Part shown: piece by piece, positions 14,883 through 29,625 of the stretch
Numbering within the stretch: position 1 is the first letter of the stretch
How the letters are laid out: every line of letters begins with the position of its first letter
Origin: Daphnia pulex
Taxonomy: Eukaryota > Arthropoda > Branchiopoda > Diplostraca > Daphniidae
Direction: 5' to 3'
Assembly (NCBI RefSeq): GCF_021134715.1
Contig: NC_060026.1
Coordinates: 13,755,001-13,819,000 of the forward strand
Length of the DNA stretch: 64,000 nucleotides
Translations under genes and position numbers: made by a program
The notes under the pieces: model-generated
Told to the model about the DNA's origin: nothing
Database searches by the model: none
Seen by the model: the letters and a program-made list of their open reading frames with translations, nothing else

Positions 14883-15168
14883 AAGAATTACCTTATATGG
14901 TTATCATAGGGGTTAAAATCGTTTCCGAGAAAGGAGAAAGCCTCCGCAGCTCCCCCTGCTTCAATGTTGTTTGTTGTCCGTTTCGAAACATCGATGCGAC
15001 CTTAGTATTCGAACTGGTGTGAGTATTTAAACCATTTCGATTTTTTTTTTTGAAAAGCCTTGAAATCCTTTCGGTGATAATTGATAACCCTTATTGTGTG
15101 AGTGTCGTGAATCTAAATTTCATTTTAAAGTGAGAAAGCTTATTCTTCGTGTGTTGTAATTTGTCAAA

Positions 15169-16913
15169 ATGTTTTATGAACCCCCTGTACGACTTTGCAT
15201 TTCATCAGTCAATTCGAGATGGATAGGAGGACTACTTTTAGTACACTTGATCCTGGTAGCCAAACAATGTTCCGCCCAACAAATCCGTTTAATTCCGTAT
15301 ATTCCAGAGCAAGTGTTTGCTGTAGGTTCCAACATCACCTTGACTTGCATCTTTGAAGATGTAGAATTATATAAGGACAATTCGTTGTGGCAGGCGTGGC
15401 AACTGCCCGACTATGTTGCCAAACATCCGGAAGTATAAATCACCTCATAAGTTTTATTGAAAGTTATTTGCCTTTTTTAAATATTTATTTGTGTGTCTCT
15501 TATTTTTTTAATAGTTGAGCGATGCAAGCCACCGCCTTAGTCAGACGTATGTTAAGAACGGAACGCACATGATATCGACGATGACCCTCACAAACGCTGA
15601 AACCAAAGACACTGGATATTTCGGTTGTACCGTGCGTTTGTTTCGTCTGCGTGACGAGAACTATGAAGTGAAACAATACGTCTACGTTTCAAGTTTGTTA
15701 TACCTTGTTCATAGCGCAATAACTGATGTAAATCAAGTTTATTGATTGTCCTTTTAGGTAATGACAATAATGTTTTCATTGACGACCAACAAGGTGGCAT
15801 GAAGAACAGCACCTTTATTTTTGAACACGGAAATTCTGGCCTTGTCCCGTGCAAGTCCACTCATCCTAATGTTACCGTCTCGCTCATCCGCAACTCTCGA
15901 GTAAACTAAAATTTTATTCGCAAGACAATATTATGTTAATATAATTATTCAACATTAATAGAATTTATTATCTGAACCCAATTCAAACTGGTTGATGGAA
16001 TCGAAACGCGGATTGATACTTCATCAAGCGACGTTTGAAGACACTGGTGACTACCAGTGCATTGGAACAGTCAATAATATCAGCACGAAGATATTTTTTA
16101 AGATTTTCGTTGAAGGTATTTGTGTATTATAATTAAAGTCCGGTGGAATGTGCCTTAACCCTCATTTGAACTCACTAATTAAACCCCGAAAATAGGAATA
16201 GAATTGATAAGAGTTGACAACATTGCTGATCCATGGGAAGGAAACAATGTCACATTAATTTGTCGTGCCAACACCAATCCCGAATTTGCTTCGCCTCCCG
16301 AATGGTTTTTCAAGTCAAAATTCGACATGAGTACACTAAAACGAATTAATGAGACGGGCCCATCTGAAGGTAAAAAAACTTGATCACTTTTTCACAGTGT
16401 GAAGATTTTATTTTAACATTTTTTACTTTATCCAACATAAAATTAAAGGCATTAAAATCAGCTTAACTAATGACGAGTTGGGAGTTTACGAAAGTCGACT
16501 AGAACTTCTCAATGTTAACCGCCAAACTACTCACAGAGAATTTAAGTGCAACTCAAAAATCGATAACAAAACTGTATCGAAAGAAATTTCTTTTTTTATT
16601 ACAGGTATATTTCCTTTTTAAAAATTTAATGCAACGTCCCATCGCGTTGATAAAAATGTGGACATTAATTAATTACATTTCCACATTTTTTTAAGGGCCT
16701 GATCACTCATGGATAATCTACGGACTAATACTTCCTATCGGTATTATTGTTCTTGTCATGATTTTTGTTGCAATCATCGTTGTCATCCGAAGGCGATATT
16801 GTGCGTCCTGTGACATTGAAGAATCCTCCTGTTGTGTTTGTCTACTCGGACTTTTGAACTGCTTACAGATGTGCACTTATTGCTGCCTTGCTGCATCCGA
16901 CTTCAGCTCGTAG
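15169..16913 (+). CDS. Ig-domain transmembrane receptor without kinase domain, 428 aa
   Basis: Single-pass membrane protein resembling the outer part of a VEGFR/PDGFR-type receptor. Exons: 15169-15432, 15515-15692, 15758-15900, 15962-16115, 16196-16369, 16449-16604, 16696-16913; all phases close. The N-terminus has a hydrophobic signal segment (LLLVHLILVAK). Ig-like domains follow with typical Cys and Tyr motifs (NITLTCIF, DTGYFGCTV, DTGDYQCIG, NVTLICRAN). A transmembrane helix spans about residues 362-387, followed by RRR. The cytoplasmic tail is only about 40 residues, contains nine cysteines, and ends at a stop without any kinase. It could be a decoy or co-receptor, or the remnant of a kinase gene. 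A broken kinase fragment and a copy of its first exon lie just upstream, so the locus has been rearranged. Confidence 0.85.
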
Positions 16914-18501
<1,588 letters not shown>

Positions 18502-19140
18502 AATTAACTGATACTTCACGCACTTGTAAACTCAAGGTGGACAATAAAAAAACGTTTTTGAAGACTATTTGGGTACTTCTAATTACTAATAGATAATTTT
18601 TGTTAATCTTAAATTAAACTAGTGAGTGTAGTATGGAATAATTTGATTTGTTAAAATGTTCTGTTTAGTTTTTCAAAGTTATTTTACAAATTTAAAACAT
18701 ACTCGAAATTCTGGTTCTGCTTCTGCACCTGTGCGACGGATTTTGAGTAGAAAGCGAATTAAGAGCTCTCCTTTTAAGTTTTTATCGGCTAAGGCGTTGA
18801 GATATCTTCGTTAAAAATTCAACACTCAATCTTTAAGCAGCAAAAGCGCAGTTGAAATCGCATAAAGCATATTTCGCCATCCCTTCATTAGCACTTTAAT
18901 AATTCGTCATATAAATCTTTTAAGGCTACTTATTTTTAAATGAGAGGAAACTCTATTCTTGATTATCTTAAATACCATTCGTGTGGATTCGTACAATCGT
19001 GAATCGTGAATTCATGAATTCGCGTGCGATTCTGCGCGGGCACGCTACAAATTAAACATCTGACATCGTTGCACGATGTGGTCTGCTTGCTGTAGTGAAA
19101 TCGAGCGCGATGTTTTTATGAAGTTAAAAGAGACAATAAA
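18502..19140. other. Intergenic region between PSMA5 and TONSL
   Basis: Holds the PSMA5 polyadenylation signal near 18543. The remainder is presumed TONSL promoter; nothing else is recognised. Confidence 0.5.
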
Positions 19141-22100
19141 ATGAATTCATACACGTTTAAAGATGTTCCAAGTAAGAAAACTCGTATAATGACATCGGTA
19201 ATAGTAAGGTAACTTTGTTTCTTTCTTTAGAACTATTAAAGGTGAAAGCTAAAGCAAAATCTAAAGGGGAATTGAGAGAAATAGCCAACTGCTGCAATGT
19301 TCTGGGAGAGCTATATCAACAACAAGGAAAATTTGAAGATGCAATCGCCGAACATGAAGTACTTTCCTTAAATCTGTCTCTAGACTGTGTAGAGGTTAAG
19401 AAAGTGTTGTTTTTTTTTTTTTCAGGAAGAACGTAAAATATGCAAACAGTTGAATGATTGCATTGGAATTGGCATTGCTCACCGGAAAGTTGGTGAAGCC
19501 TTGAATGAACTTGGGCAATATGAAAATGCCTTGAAACATCAACAGAAATATCTTGGTAAGCATTCAACAAAGTATTTCTTTCACTTTTATTGTATTGTAG
19601 TATAATTTGTGTCTAGTCTTGGCAAAGAGTGCTGACAATAAGTTGGAAGTTCAGCGTGCTCTTGCCACTATTGGTAGAACACATTTCTGTCATGCTGAAG
19701 CATTGACTACAAATAACAGAATTCTTTATGATAAAGCGTTGGACAGCTCTAAGTGGTATTACCAGAAGAGTTTAGAACTTTGTGAGAGGTATTCCCCCAG
19801 CCATAATCACAACCACAAAAACATTAAAATCTATAACATTTTTTATATTAATAGGCTTAAAGAAGTTGTTTCAGAAAGAGACTATATGCAAATGAATTCC
19901 AGGTTACTTTTAAATTTGGGGCTTGTTTGTGATCTACAACAACAAGATAGTGCTGCTGTTAATTATTTTAAAAAGGTATGAATTTTCTCTTTAAATCAAA
20001 CATGTTTAAGTACTATTTTGATCTATCATTTTAGGCCAGCTATATAGCTGATAAATATAATTTCAGAGAAGATCTGCATAGGTGTCATTACTCTTTGGCA
20101 TTATTTTATCAAAGAAGAAAAAACTACAGCCAAGCTAAAAGGGAAGCAGAGATGGCAGAGAAAGTTGCCTTCCAGCTTAAAGATAAATCATTAATCTGCG
20201 ACGATCTAGCATTGAAAGCGCAACTGTTTGTCATAATGGCCGATTTTGAATCTGCGCGAAGGTACTTACTTAAAGCGTACAAACAGAAAACTCCGGTCGT
20301 TCAAGATCGTGAAAAAATCGAAAGCGATTTAAGATCAGGTAAGCCTTAGTAAGTTTCAGTTAATTAAATATAGTCGAGCGGTCTTATAATAATTACTTTT
20401 GGGAATCAGCTATTAAGCTGTGTAAGTTACAGGATATGTGTTGTGCCCTTTCTTCAAATGACGAAGAAAAATTAATGGGACTGCATGAAAAAATGGGTGA
20501 TCTTTGCTCTTCACTCAAAGCTTATTCCAGGGCTATAGATTTCTATTTAAAAATGTTGACGGTAATTCTTCATCAAAACTGTCCACCTGCATGTAAAATA
20601 ATATTAAAATATATGTTGTAGAAAGCCCAGGAGCTCCAGTGGACAGCCAAAGAAATCAATCCAATCTACGTCTCATTGAGTCAAACGTATATGGATGTGA
20701 AAGACTACAAAAGTGCCATAAAATACTATAAAAAGGAATTAGAACATTACGAAAACAACCCAGCCGAGGTATTTATACGTTATTGCTTTATATGTTTTTC
20801 AAATTAAGTAATAAAATCGTGTTCACTTAATTTTTTAGTCATGCCGCACGCTTCTCAATATAGCCAACGCTCTCGAAGAAGATGGCGCAACTTATTACGA
20901 ACTGGAACCGCTGTACCAAGAAGCCCTCGATTTTGCAGTGAAAGCTGAGAACCCACGTTTGAAAGCGAACACTTTGAATTCACTTGCTGTACTGCACGAA
21001 ATGAATGGATACATGGAAAAATCTCGTAAGAAATCATTTGATACATTTTTATTGTGCAATACGTTATTCCTGTTTTGTAGAGGAATCCACGGCGGCGGTC
21101 AACCAAATCTGTTCGGATTACAACATCGACCTCGACGACGATTCGGAAACTCCAGGATCTCAATCCCGAAACGATGGTTTCGATTTGGATGATGAAATCG
21201 ATTTAGACGACGTCGTCGGTATGTGCACATAGTATTACTTCAGTTTACCTTTCTGATTTCATTATTTTCTTAAACAGACGAAGATAGCGACGAAGAGTCA
21301 GATGTATTGGATAACAATCGAGGCAGGAGAAAACCCAAAAAGAATATCGAGAAACTCAATGTGAAAGGTGAAACAGCACTTCATCGAGCTTGTATTAAAC
21401 AAGATATCGCATTGGTCCGCCTACTACTGCAACAGGTGGGCTCTTTAGTTATAATAGAAAATAAATAGAATTCCTGTTATATTCACGTTTATTCTGTTGG
21501 TTAGAAACACAAAGTTAATGTCCGTGACAACTGCGGATGGACTCCGCTTCACGAGGCCTGTAATTATGGAGATGTGGAGATAGTTCAATTACTTATCGAC
21601 AATGGAGCAACAGTAAATGATCGAGGCGGTAAACACTGTGAAGGTGTCACTCCTTTACACGATGCCGCATCTTGCGGTCACATTGAAGTTATGGAAGCTT
21701 TACTTCGGAATGGTGCCAACCCACTGTCACAAACTGATGTCGGAGAATCAGTTTACGAATGCCTATTAAAATGGAGACTGCGAACTGGGGGAGACTTAGA
21801 TTCTCAGACGCTGAAAGATTGCCTTAACATGGAAAAGAAACTTTCAGATTCGATGAAGAAAGGTGTGTGAAACAGTTTCATGTTAATATTGTTTCAGATT
21901 ATTCATTAAATTGTAACATTTCAGCGAATCAGGTCATCCCATCGATGAGAGAAGTCGAACACAAACAATCAAGCACTTCAGCCCTTATTCCAGAGGACGA
22001 AGTTGTTGAAAATTCTTTCCAAAATGATGATTTGTCGTTTATTAATCTGACGGACGACGCCGAAATAGAAGGTCCCGTAAAGATAAGAGTATCTAAGGAT

Positions 22101-24412
22101 AAACGCCTGGCATCTTCTGCTGCTCAGCGAGAGTATGCCCAAGCGATGAAAGTGATTGGAAGCTCCTCGTCTGCCCGTCGACCAACTGTTGCTGGTCCAA
22201 CTAAAAGGAGCCGATCACATCAGCCTGCGCTGGTTTTAGAAGAGGATCTAACAGAAGAATGGATTGAAAACGACCTTCCTTCTCCAACCAGGAAATCGAG
22301 CAAGAAATCCAACATTTCTTTTCCGGTTCACAAACCAAGTTACCAATCAGACAAGGAAAAAACACCAACATCGTCACGGCCTAACAGGTTTACATAGAAT
22401 AAATTCAAAGATTAAAAATTAAAGTTATCTTTCAACTTATGACTGCAGGAATACATCAAGGCTAAGTTTTAGTAACCGAAGAAAACCAGACACCCCTTCA
22501 TCAACTTTCCAGGAGGACATCAATCTTAGCGATGATGATTTCGCGGTCGAAGTGGTTCCGCCTTCTGCCAAACGAGCTAAACCTTCACCAAGTTTGATTA
22601 TTAATTCAAGCGAAGACAGCAATGATCGCGCTTCACCAATATTATCCGTGTCGAAACGGGCGAAAAAGCCCGTTCAATTATCCATGTATGCCTTCACCGA
22701 GGTAATGGAATCATCTGCATATTTAAAAAACTCCCAGTTTAAAACTTGTAATATTTTTGTATTTTCAAGGTTAATTCTCATTCAGACAATCACATTCAGG
22801 CTCCTAAGAAAACAATTAGTAAACCTAATTCCTCTGCTCAACAGCAACTTCCTTCACCAAGTGTCCTGAAATTGTATGTCCGGATTCAAGACAAGGTATT
22901 ACTCATCCCAGTAGAACGCAGCAAATCCGTCCAGTGGCTGTCGGATGAGGCAGCCCGTAGGTACTACAACATGACAGGCCTTAATCCCGTTTTGTCGCTT
23001 CACACGACGGACGGTGCAGTATTAAATGGAGAAGATGAGGTCACCCTAATTCTTCAAGACGGAGATAAATTAGTTGGAGAAATGGTTAAATGGGATCTTC
23101 AACCCTTGCCAGAAAGATATACCAACCTATGTCGTCAACTTGAAATTGGTGCGTTTTTTTTTTCAGTCTATGAACCATTCAGTTTACTTAATTATAAAAC
23201 TAATTTTCCTTTCAGCGCGAATAGGGGAAGTTGACTCGTTGTTGACTAATGCTCATACGGGTGGGAAATTATCGCTAAGATTACCTTTAGGATCGCTCCT
23301 TCTTCCCGTCGTCAAAGCCCTGCGATATCAAGAGAGTTTGTGGGACTTGGATCTTTCTTATGCAAAATTAGACGACCATCTTTTTCAGGTGACATTGATT
23401 TTAGATTTCAACAATAAAATTGTATTAATTAATTACTGTACACAGAGCCTTTGTGAAGCCCTTTCAACGTTACCCCACTTGGTAAATCTCGACCTCAAAG
23501 GGAATTTGATAACCGCTGCTGGTCTTACGCGCCTAGCAGAGAGTTTGCGAGCAGAAAATATCACAGGATTAAAGGTTGCCATTGTTAGTGTGATCTCTTT
23601 AGTTCTTGAGTAATTCAACTCATTTTCTATTTTAGAAACTACAAAGGCTCAATTTGAGCTTCAATCCAATCGGAGACGGTGCTGCATATCCACTAACCAG
23701 CTGTTTTCATCACATGTCAGCTTTACGTTGTTTGCAAATTGAATCGTGCGATTTGACGGATCGGTTTCTGGATGACCACGTTTCTCCTGTGTTAAAAAGG
23801 AGAAGACTTGAAGACCTCAGAATCGGTTTCAACGAGTTCACCTATTCTTCCGTCAAATCCTGGATGCTCGTATTAGATTTTTCCTGTTTAAAATATCTTT
23901 CGTTACAAGGTCTATCCAATGATAGATTAGTGAGCACTTTGTGTAGCAGCATTCAAACCGCGGGAGTATGTCAACTTAGCGAACTCGAATTGTCCCATTG
24001 TAACTTAACGGATTCCTGCGTTGAAAAATTAATCCTTGCATTTGATTTTACTCCCGATTTGAAGAAGATCTCCATCAAAAACAACATCAGATTAGGAATA
24101 GATTCAGTTGCTGATTTGCTGACTTTTAGTCGGACAAAATGTGTCCATATCAAAGAATTAGATTTCTTTGGATGCGCTCTTACCCGATCGGATACAAAAG
24201 ATAATGAAAGATGCGTTGAATCTCTCAGATCCTTTCTAGAATGGTCCAAAAGTTTACAAAAGCTAAGTTTTTCATTTAGTAGACAAAACAACGACCCTAC
24301 TTGGATCCCATCGCTTTCCGATGTTTGGATAACGGGTCACGATAATGGGGCGGGGATCGTCAAACAACCTACAGAACACCAACTGATTTTAACCACTCCA
24401 AATTGTTCATAG
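19141..24412 (+). CDS. TONSL: Tonsoku-like DNA repair protein, 1399 aa
   Basis: Genome-maintenance scaffold; with MMS22L it marks post-replicative chromatin and supports homologous recombination at stalled forks. Eighteen exons: 19141-19171, 19231-19358, 19426-19555, 19617-19788, 19855-19975, 20035-20338, 20410-20561, 20622-20768, 20839-21025, 21081-21218, 21278-21435, 21505-21862, 21925-22387, 22449-22701, 22770-23148, 23216-23388, 23446-23574, 23636-24412. Order matches the family: TPR repeats (about 1-460), acidic linker, three ankyrin repeats (about 525-640), disordered basic linker, ubiquitin-like segment (about 940-1030), leucine-rich repeats to the end. The ankyrin motif GWTPLHEACNYGD carries Trp568, Glu573 and Asn576 (plus Asp564), the positions known in human TONSL to read histone H4 unmethylated at Lys20. 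Human TONSL is 1378 aa. AATAAA copies are at 24475 and 24495. Confidence 0.96.
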
Positions 24413-25637
24413 TACTGTAAATATGTTGGCAGCAATCGAACATTATTCGATCAAGTTGTCAAATTTTAATTGAAAATAAATTCGTTACAATTCAAATAAA
24501 ACAGTTTCGTCATTCAATTTTAAAGGCTTAAGGCTGGAACTTTTGTCATTCTTGTCACCTAAACAAATCATTTATAGGTTAGTAAAAATCGTCGTTTTGA
24601 TGTGGTTTTTTATTAATTTATTTACTTTTCGTTTAATGTGGATTTAGAAGACAATCGTCCAAGAAGTGGTTTACGCAACTTTAGAATTTTAATTGGCAAT
24701 TATTATATTATCACCGCCAGGTGCCCAGGTTGCTGTTTACGTCATCAATCGTTTTCGTCTGCAGTGCAAAATAGGGCCCTAAAGTTCGACGTGTTTATTT
24801 GAATTAGGCCACCATGTTAAAGTTCAACCATTAAACTGTGTTATTATAATGAGATGAGATTGTAGAGATTGACGTCGACGTAATCAGTGAAAATATATCA
24901 TCACCATTGAGCCCTCAAAATGTCGTGAATGACCGACCATGGCACTTTGCAAGATGGAGGAGATCCTACACCTGAGCCAAGGCCACCGACAATGAAAGAA
25001 AATAGGTAAAAACTTTTCTGTATCGGTCGCGAATTCAATTTGAACTGGAAATTGTCGGCAATCGTTTAATTCACTAACACGAAATGGTTTAATTTTAATT
25101 TTAATGTTGGTCTCTCAGAATGACAAATTGTTTTTTTTCCAAGTTTTAGTTTTCATGTTTTTTTTTACACAGAAGACAGTACCAATAGACCTTGTGTTAT
25201 AAACGTTATTTTTACAAAGATGAGGAGATTGTAATCGTTTCATCGTTTATTTTTTGTGCAATCGGCAAACAAATTGAAAAATTTAATGATTTTTTCGGGG
25301 GTGGGATCAAAACAAGTTTGACCTTCCCTTGATTTAGCAGATAGACGCGTGAATTTGTGTGCAGCGATGCGCAGCTATAAAGAGCGTGAAGCTGAAAAAG
25401 TTAATTTGAAAATTATAATCCATTGACGATTAATGAATTAGCTAATGAATCCCTCCCCCCATTTCTAGTCTAGTTTCTCCCATTTTGTGAATCTGGATTT
25501 AATTGGCAATCAATATTGGCAATCAAAATCGGTTTTATCTACTTGTTGCGTCCAGAGTTTTGCAGATAGAAACTTGAAAATTAGTTATTGAATTTTCGTA
25601 AGATCTTTCCTTCCCTCTGGCATTTCCCCTAAAAGAT
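24413..25637. other. Intergenic region with repeats shared across the C1q cluster
   Basis: Holds TONSL polyadenylation signals, one copy of an exon-like plus-strand repeat (24856-25005), and from about 25230 a 3'-flank repeat that also lies beside the other C1q genes. No gene is supported. Confidence 0.6.
24856..25005 (+). repeat. Exon-like repeat, copy 1 of 3
   Basis: Begins gagattgtagagattgacg and ends just before a splice-donor-like gtaaaaac. Copies 2 and 3 (40792-40882, 41688-41851) end at gtaagaactt in the same relative place. In one frame copy 1 reads EIVEIDVDVIS then NDRPWHFARWRR; copy 3 reads EIVEIEVDVLIS then NKRPWHWTRCRK, so it may once have been coding. No family is recognised. 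Confidence 0.6.
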
Positions 25638-28394
25638 CTAACGGGACGCCTCAATATCCTCCTCCAGCAGAAAACCCGTGAAATGGGTCAAGCGGTCACC
25701 GTCGTCATGCAAAGAATACAAATACGAGGATAAACCATAATATTGAATCTGCACCCAAACTTGATCGCCCATTTTTAAGTTTAGCGTCGCCTGGACGGTC
25801 AACGGACTAAATTTATTGATGGCGTCCCTTTCCTCGCTAACAAAACTCGACCCAACTATATACCCGTTCAAATAAAGAGAGGAATAGAAATGATAAGGCG
25901 ATGAATTTGAAATACGCGCATGTCCCGTGAAAGAGAAATAATAAATTCCCGGTCGCGGTGCCGTGAATTTCCCCGTTTTCAAATCCATGGCGTTTCCCTC
26001 ATTCATCGCCTGCAAATCGAACGGAATTGGAGTGTTTGTTATTTTATATGAAGAATCTCTCGTGACTTGAAAATAGACGGGCGCCGATTTGACGTCGACG
26101 TATCCGATCCTCGTTTGGATTTCTGTAAAAAAAAAAAAATAATAATAAGACAATCATTAACATGTCAAATAAAAACACGTCGTACCATTTTCATTAGGAT
26201 AAAAGTCACAGTAAATTATTTCCATCTTCTTCGATCCTTTGACGGAAAAGAATCCGCTCAGTTTGTGCCCCATTCGCTGCAGGTCCGTGCACGAGGTTGG
26301 CATTTTACCAATGTCAACTATTTCACTCGTTCGCTCTATTAAATTCGAATTCTTTTAGTTTTCTCTTAGGAATTCTGATTTTCATTTCTTATTTTACCAT
26401 TTAATTTGGCCGCATAATCCTTAACGGTGAACACGGCGTTGCTCAAATCCATTCTGAGTGAGGCCAAAGTTGTTTTTGTTTTTTCAAAATCATTAAAGGT
26501 TGCTGAAATATTTCAATCGTTTAAAATTTAACCAATTTTACATACTTTAAAAAGTCATTGTACCTGAAAATTCTCTTTTCAGTTTTGCTTCACTGACTTT
26601 TAGTTCTTGACGTAATTGGTTTGAATTCACTACACAATCAAAGAAAACAAAATTTAATTATTTTTCAGTCGCTAAATTCATTAAAAATATGATTGCATTC
26701 AGAAATTTGTTAATTTCAGATAACAATAAAATATACCATTTAATTTTGAGTCGAGTTGTTTGGTTAAATCAGCCTTCGTTTTCACCCACTCCTGCTTATT
26801 CCCTGTAAATCACAACATTTCAATTCAGCTTTCTTATCAATTCTTAACTAGTTCAAAATACCTTCACATTTTTTAGTCAATTCGTTCTTTGTTTTAAACA
26901 AGTCGTTTATGGTGTTGTCTAAGCGATTAGAAATAGCTGCAATCCAATTCCATTTGTTAATAAAGTACGTAATCAAATATTTCGTCTTTCTCTTTTCAAA
27001 CCTTTCAGTTGGTCCTTTAAATTTTTCTGTTCGGCAGTGTCAGTGACAGGGAATTCTGCTGCCTGTTCCATAATTTTGATTGGTGCCGACAGTTCAGCGG
27101 TCGTGTAACTGATAAGAACGTTGCGATCCTGAAGCGATTGTTGATCACGAAATTTGTCCAAATTGATTCTGCTCAGTTGCATCGGTTTGGGCACGAATTT
27201 GTCTCCATTCCATTGGACGTGACTTCTACTTTCTTGTAGTAATTTTTCAGCGTCTTCCTTCACTTCAATTTTTAACTGGCCGTAACTATCGGAATCGGTT
27301 GCCATTTTCTTTGAAATGACTGAACTGATTCTGCCCACGTCAGCCCAACTATTTGGGTCAGAATTGTCGGCTTCTTGAAACATGTCAGTCAGTTTCCTTT
27401 TAGTTTCCGTGTCCATTTTGTTGATGATTCCATTTAAAGTTTTCGTCGTTTTATCCGGCCGATAATTGTCGTCATTCCAGAAAACAGAGTCCCACTTTTT
27501 GTCGCCTTGGTCTTTGATGGTCGTCGTGGATGTGACCAGCAAACCTTTTAAAGTAATTAAAATTTGAGATTCCGTTTCGGGAGACGCAATCTCCGAGTCG
27601 TCTAATGTGTCCATTCGAATTTTGTTAGCCATTTCCGTCAACATTTTTTTCTCATCGCTGGCCGTCAGAAAAACTTCTTTTTTGTCTTCAAATTTCTGTA
27701 AAAGAGTCGAGACCAATTGACCGGAAGTGACGCTGTCGATGGTGAAGGTCGCCTTTTTGGGTGGATTTGACGCCTGCGATGACAAGCTGTACAGGAGTTT
27801 GAAATGGTCAAATTGTTTGGGATTTGATCGCATTTCGTTGGCCAGATCGTCGCAGATTTTCTGATCGTAACACGACAGCGAAAGTTTCAGGGTTTTGCTC
27901 TTGTCATAGTTCGTCCAAACTGGCGATAGCGTATAATCGGATGTGGGTGTGTTACTGGTGAGAATGACCTTCTCCAAGGGAATGACTCTCACTTTATCAT
28001 ATTTGATTTCTTGACTAAGGAATTCGCTCAAATATTTCATAACTTCATTTTGAACTTTGTCGTTCCACATTTCAACGCTAAATCTCACCTCTGCTTGCTT
28101 CATCGCTTTGTTGAAAGAACTAACGGCACTTTTGTGGTCCAGCAGCGCGAGAGGAGAGTAGTAAAACTTTTTCTGGCTGATATCAGTTGTCGTTGCCTTT
28201 CCATTGTTGGCGTGTTCGTAAATCTCAACGAGAAAGTTGCCGTACACCATGGACATTGACGGATCGGGTAAGATTTGGAGTTTCTCCCATGAAGAAGATG
28301 CACCGCTTCTTCCGTCCCTTTGGCAGTTACAGCAAGCGACCGAAACAAATAAAATGGTTAAAATGTACCTTATCGATTTCGTAGCCATTTCCAT
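25638..28394 (-). CDS. Secreted coiled-coil protein with C-terminal C1q domain, copy A, 779 aa
   Basis: Predicted secreted protein of unknown function. Minus-strand exons in order: 28394-27002, 26936-26862, 26802-26737, 26629-26564, 26502-26398, 26335-26186, 26122-25638. Every intron is phase 1, so exons can be added or lost in frame. Residues 1-25 are a signal peptide (ILTILFVSVACCNC). Residues about 30-460 form a domain I do not recognise, with FYYSPLALLDHK, EMWNDKVQNEV and LSLSCYDQKICDD as landmarks. Four small exons encode a charged heptad-like coiled coil. The 50-residue exon (MPTSCTDLQRMGHKLSGFF, then YCDFYPN) resembles the start of fibrinogen-like or fibrillar-collagen C-terminal domains. 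The last exon is a C1q domain (APVYFQV, NEGNAMDLKTGKFTAPRPGIYYFSF, LTHFTGFLLEE). C1q domains usually trimerise and bind ligands, so a lectin-like role is inference. Confidence 0.9.
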
Positions 28395-28505
28395 CCAAGA
28401 ATGAAAAGAAACTTATTTGTAAATGAGGCCCGGGACCAGTATTCGTTTCCTTGACACTTTGGAACGAACTTTTCAAACTGAACGGGAACTCACGAATTTC
28501 TGTGT

Positions 28506-28511
28506 ATTTAT
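28506..28511 (-). promoter_or_regulatory. TATA box of C1q gene A
   Basis: TATAAA on the minus strand, about 112 bp upstream of the start codon. The same flank upstream of gene B (shared aaactgaacgggaactca) has lost this motif, reading cattcatgcag at the matching place. Confidence 0.6.
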
Positions 28512-28675
28512 ACAGACATTCGAATTTTCCAGCGTTTCGACATTGCGTATGCAAGTGCGGTGGGTTCACGATTAAATTACTTCTTTATTTATTATTCGGT
28601 TGCGGGATCCGGCATCAAGTGGAAGACTAAACAGAAGTGTAATTTAATATTCCTGGTGAAGTATAGTACGAGTAA

Positions 28676-29390
28676 CGTATATTTCGTGTGTAGCAACACA
28701 TTTTTCGTCTACTGTTGATTAGTTTGTTGCCCAAATCCACCAAATCCAAACGTCTCATTCCAAATCGTATGGTTAAATTTGATAACCGTAGCTCGTTTGT
28801 TTTTAAAAAATAGCCGAGTACTGAATTCCCAGAAATAAATATTGCTCAAAATGAACTGCTTCAAAGTTCAATCTAGGGTTTGGGGATCTCAGTTTTTCTT
28901 TAATTTTTCTAACTTTTTTTCTCAATTTTTCTCTATTTTTTATGTGAAGAATTTCGAAAAATTCACAAAAAAATGGAAAAACATACAGACAAATAAAAAA
29001 TAAGAAATTTTCGAAATCAATTCACATAATAAATTAATAACACGACCCCGTAGACGATAAAAATATGTAGGCCCCGAAACACTTGAGCCGATATTCGCTA
29101 GAATTTCATGATTTTATCGACACGAATGTCGCCGTATAAGTTTTTGAAACTGAATACTTACTCATCTTATATAGAAAATCCGAAGGCAGACTTGTTTTTT
29201 CCAATGGTCAATGTGCAAGTCCAACTTCGAGTAGACGATAAAACAGAAATGTGATTTGATATTCCCGCCGAGATTCTGTAAACAGAACATTCCAAACATA
29301 CAAACACGATCTATGTATTTTTTTAAACCCGATACGACATACAAGAAAAAAAAATACGTGGAAATATAGAGAATTAGAGAAACCATACCG
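28676..29390. repeat. Non-coding tandem duplication, copy 1
   Basis: About 715 bp closely matching 29626-30366. Shared landmarks in order include tatttcgtgtg, ccaaatccaaacgtctcatt, gatagccgagtactgaattc or its near match, aatctagggtttggggatct and cccgccgagatt. No open frame is conserved between copies, so it is probably non-coding. Part of it resembles the upstream flanks of the C1q genes. Confidence 0.85.
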
Positions 29391-29625
29391 TTTATGCAAG
29401 CAGGCCTATGTTGAAAACAACTGGATTCTTAGTTCTTTGGCCATTCCATTTTCTTTGGCCTAAATGGTTAACTCACTGGCCTAAACAAGATCGTATTTCC
29501 TTTCCTTGGCCTAGTTGGTTATTTTTACTGACCGGACTAAATAACTTAAATCACTTAATCACCGGACTAGACAACTTATAGACACGTTGACATTTGCTTT
29601 ACATTTACATTATCATTTACATTTG

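Noticed and set aside
26067-28384. Plus-strand open frames over the C1q gene A
   Set aside because: Antisense shadows; the minus-strand frames carry the domains and phase-consistent splicing.
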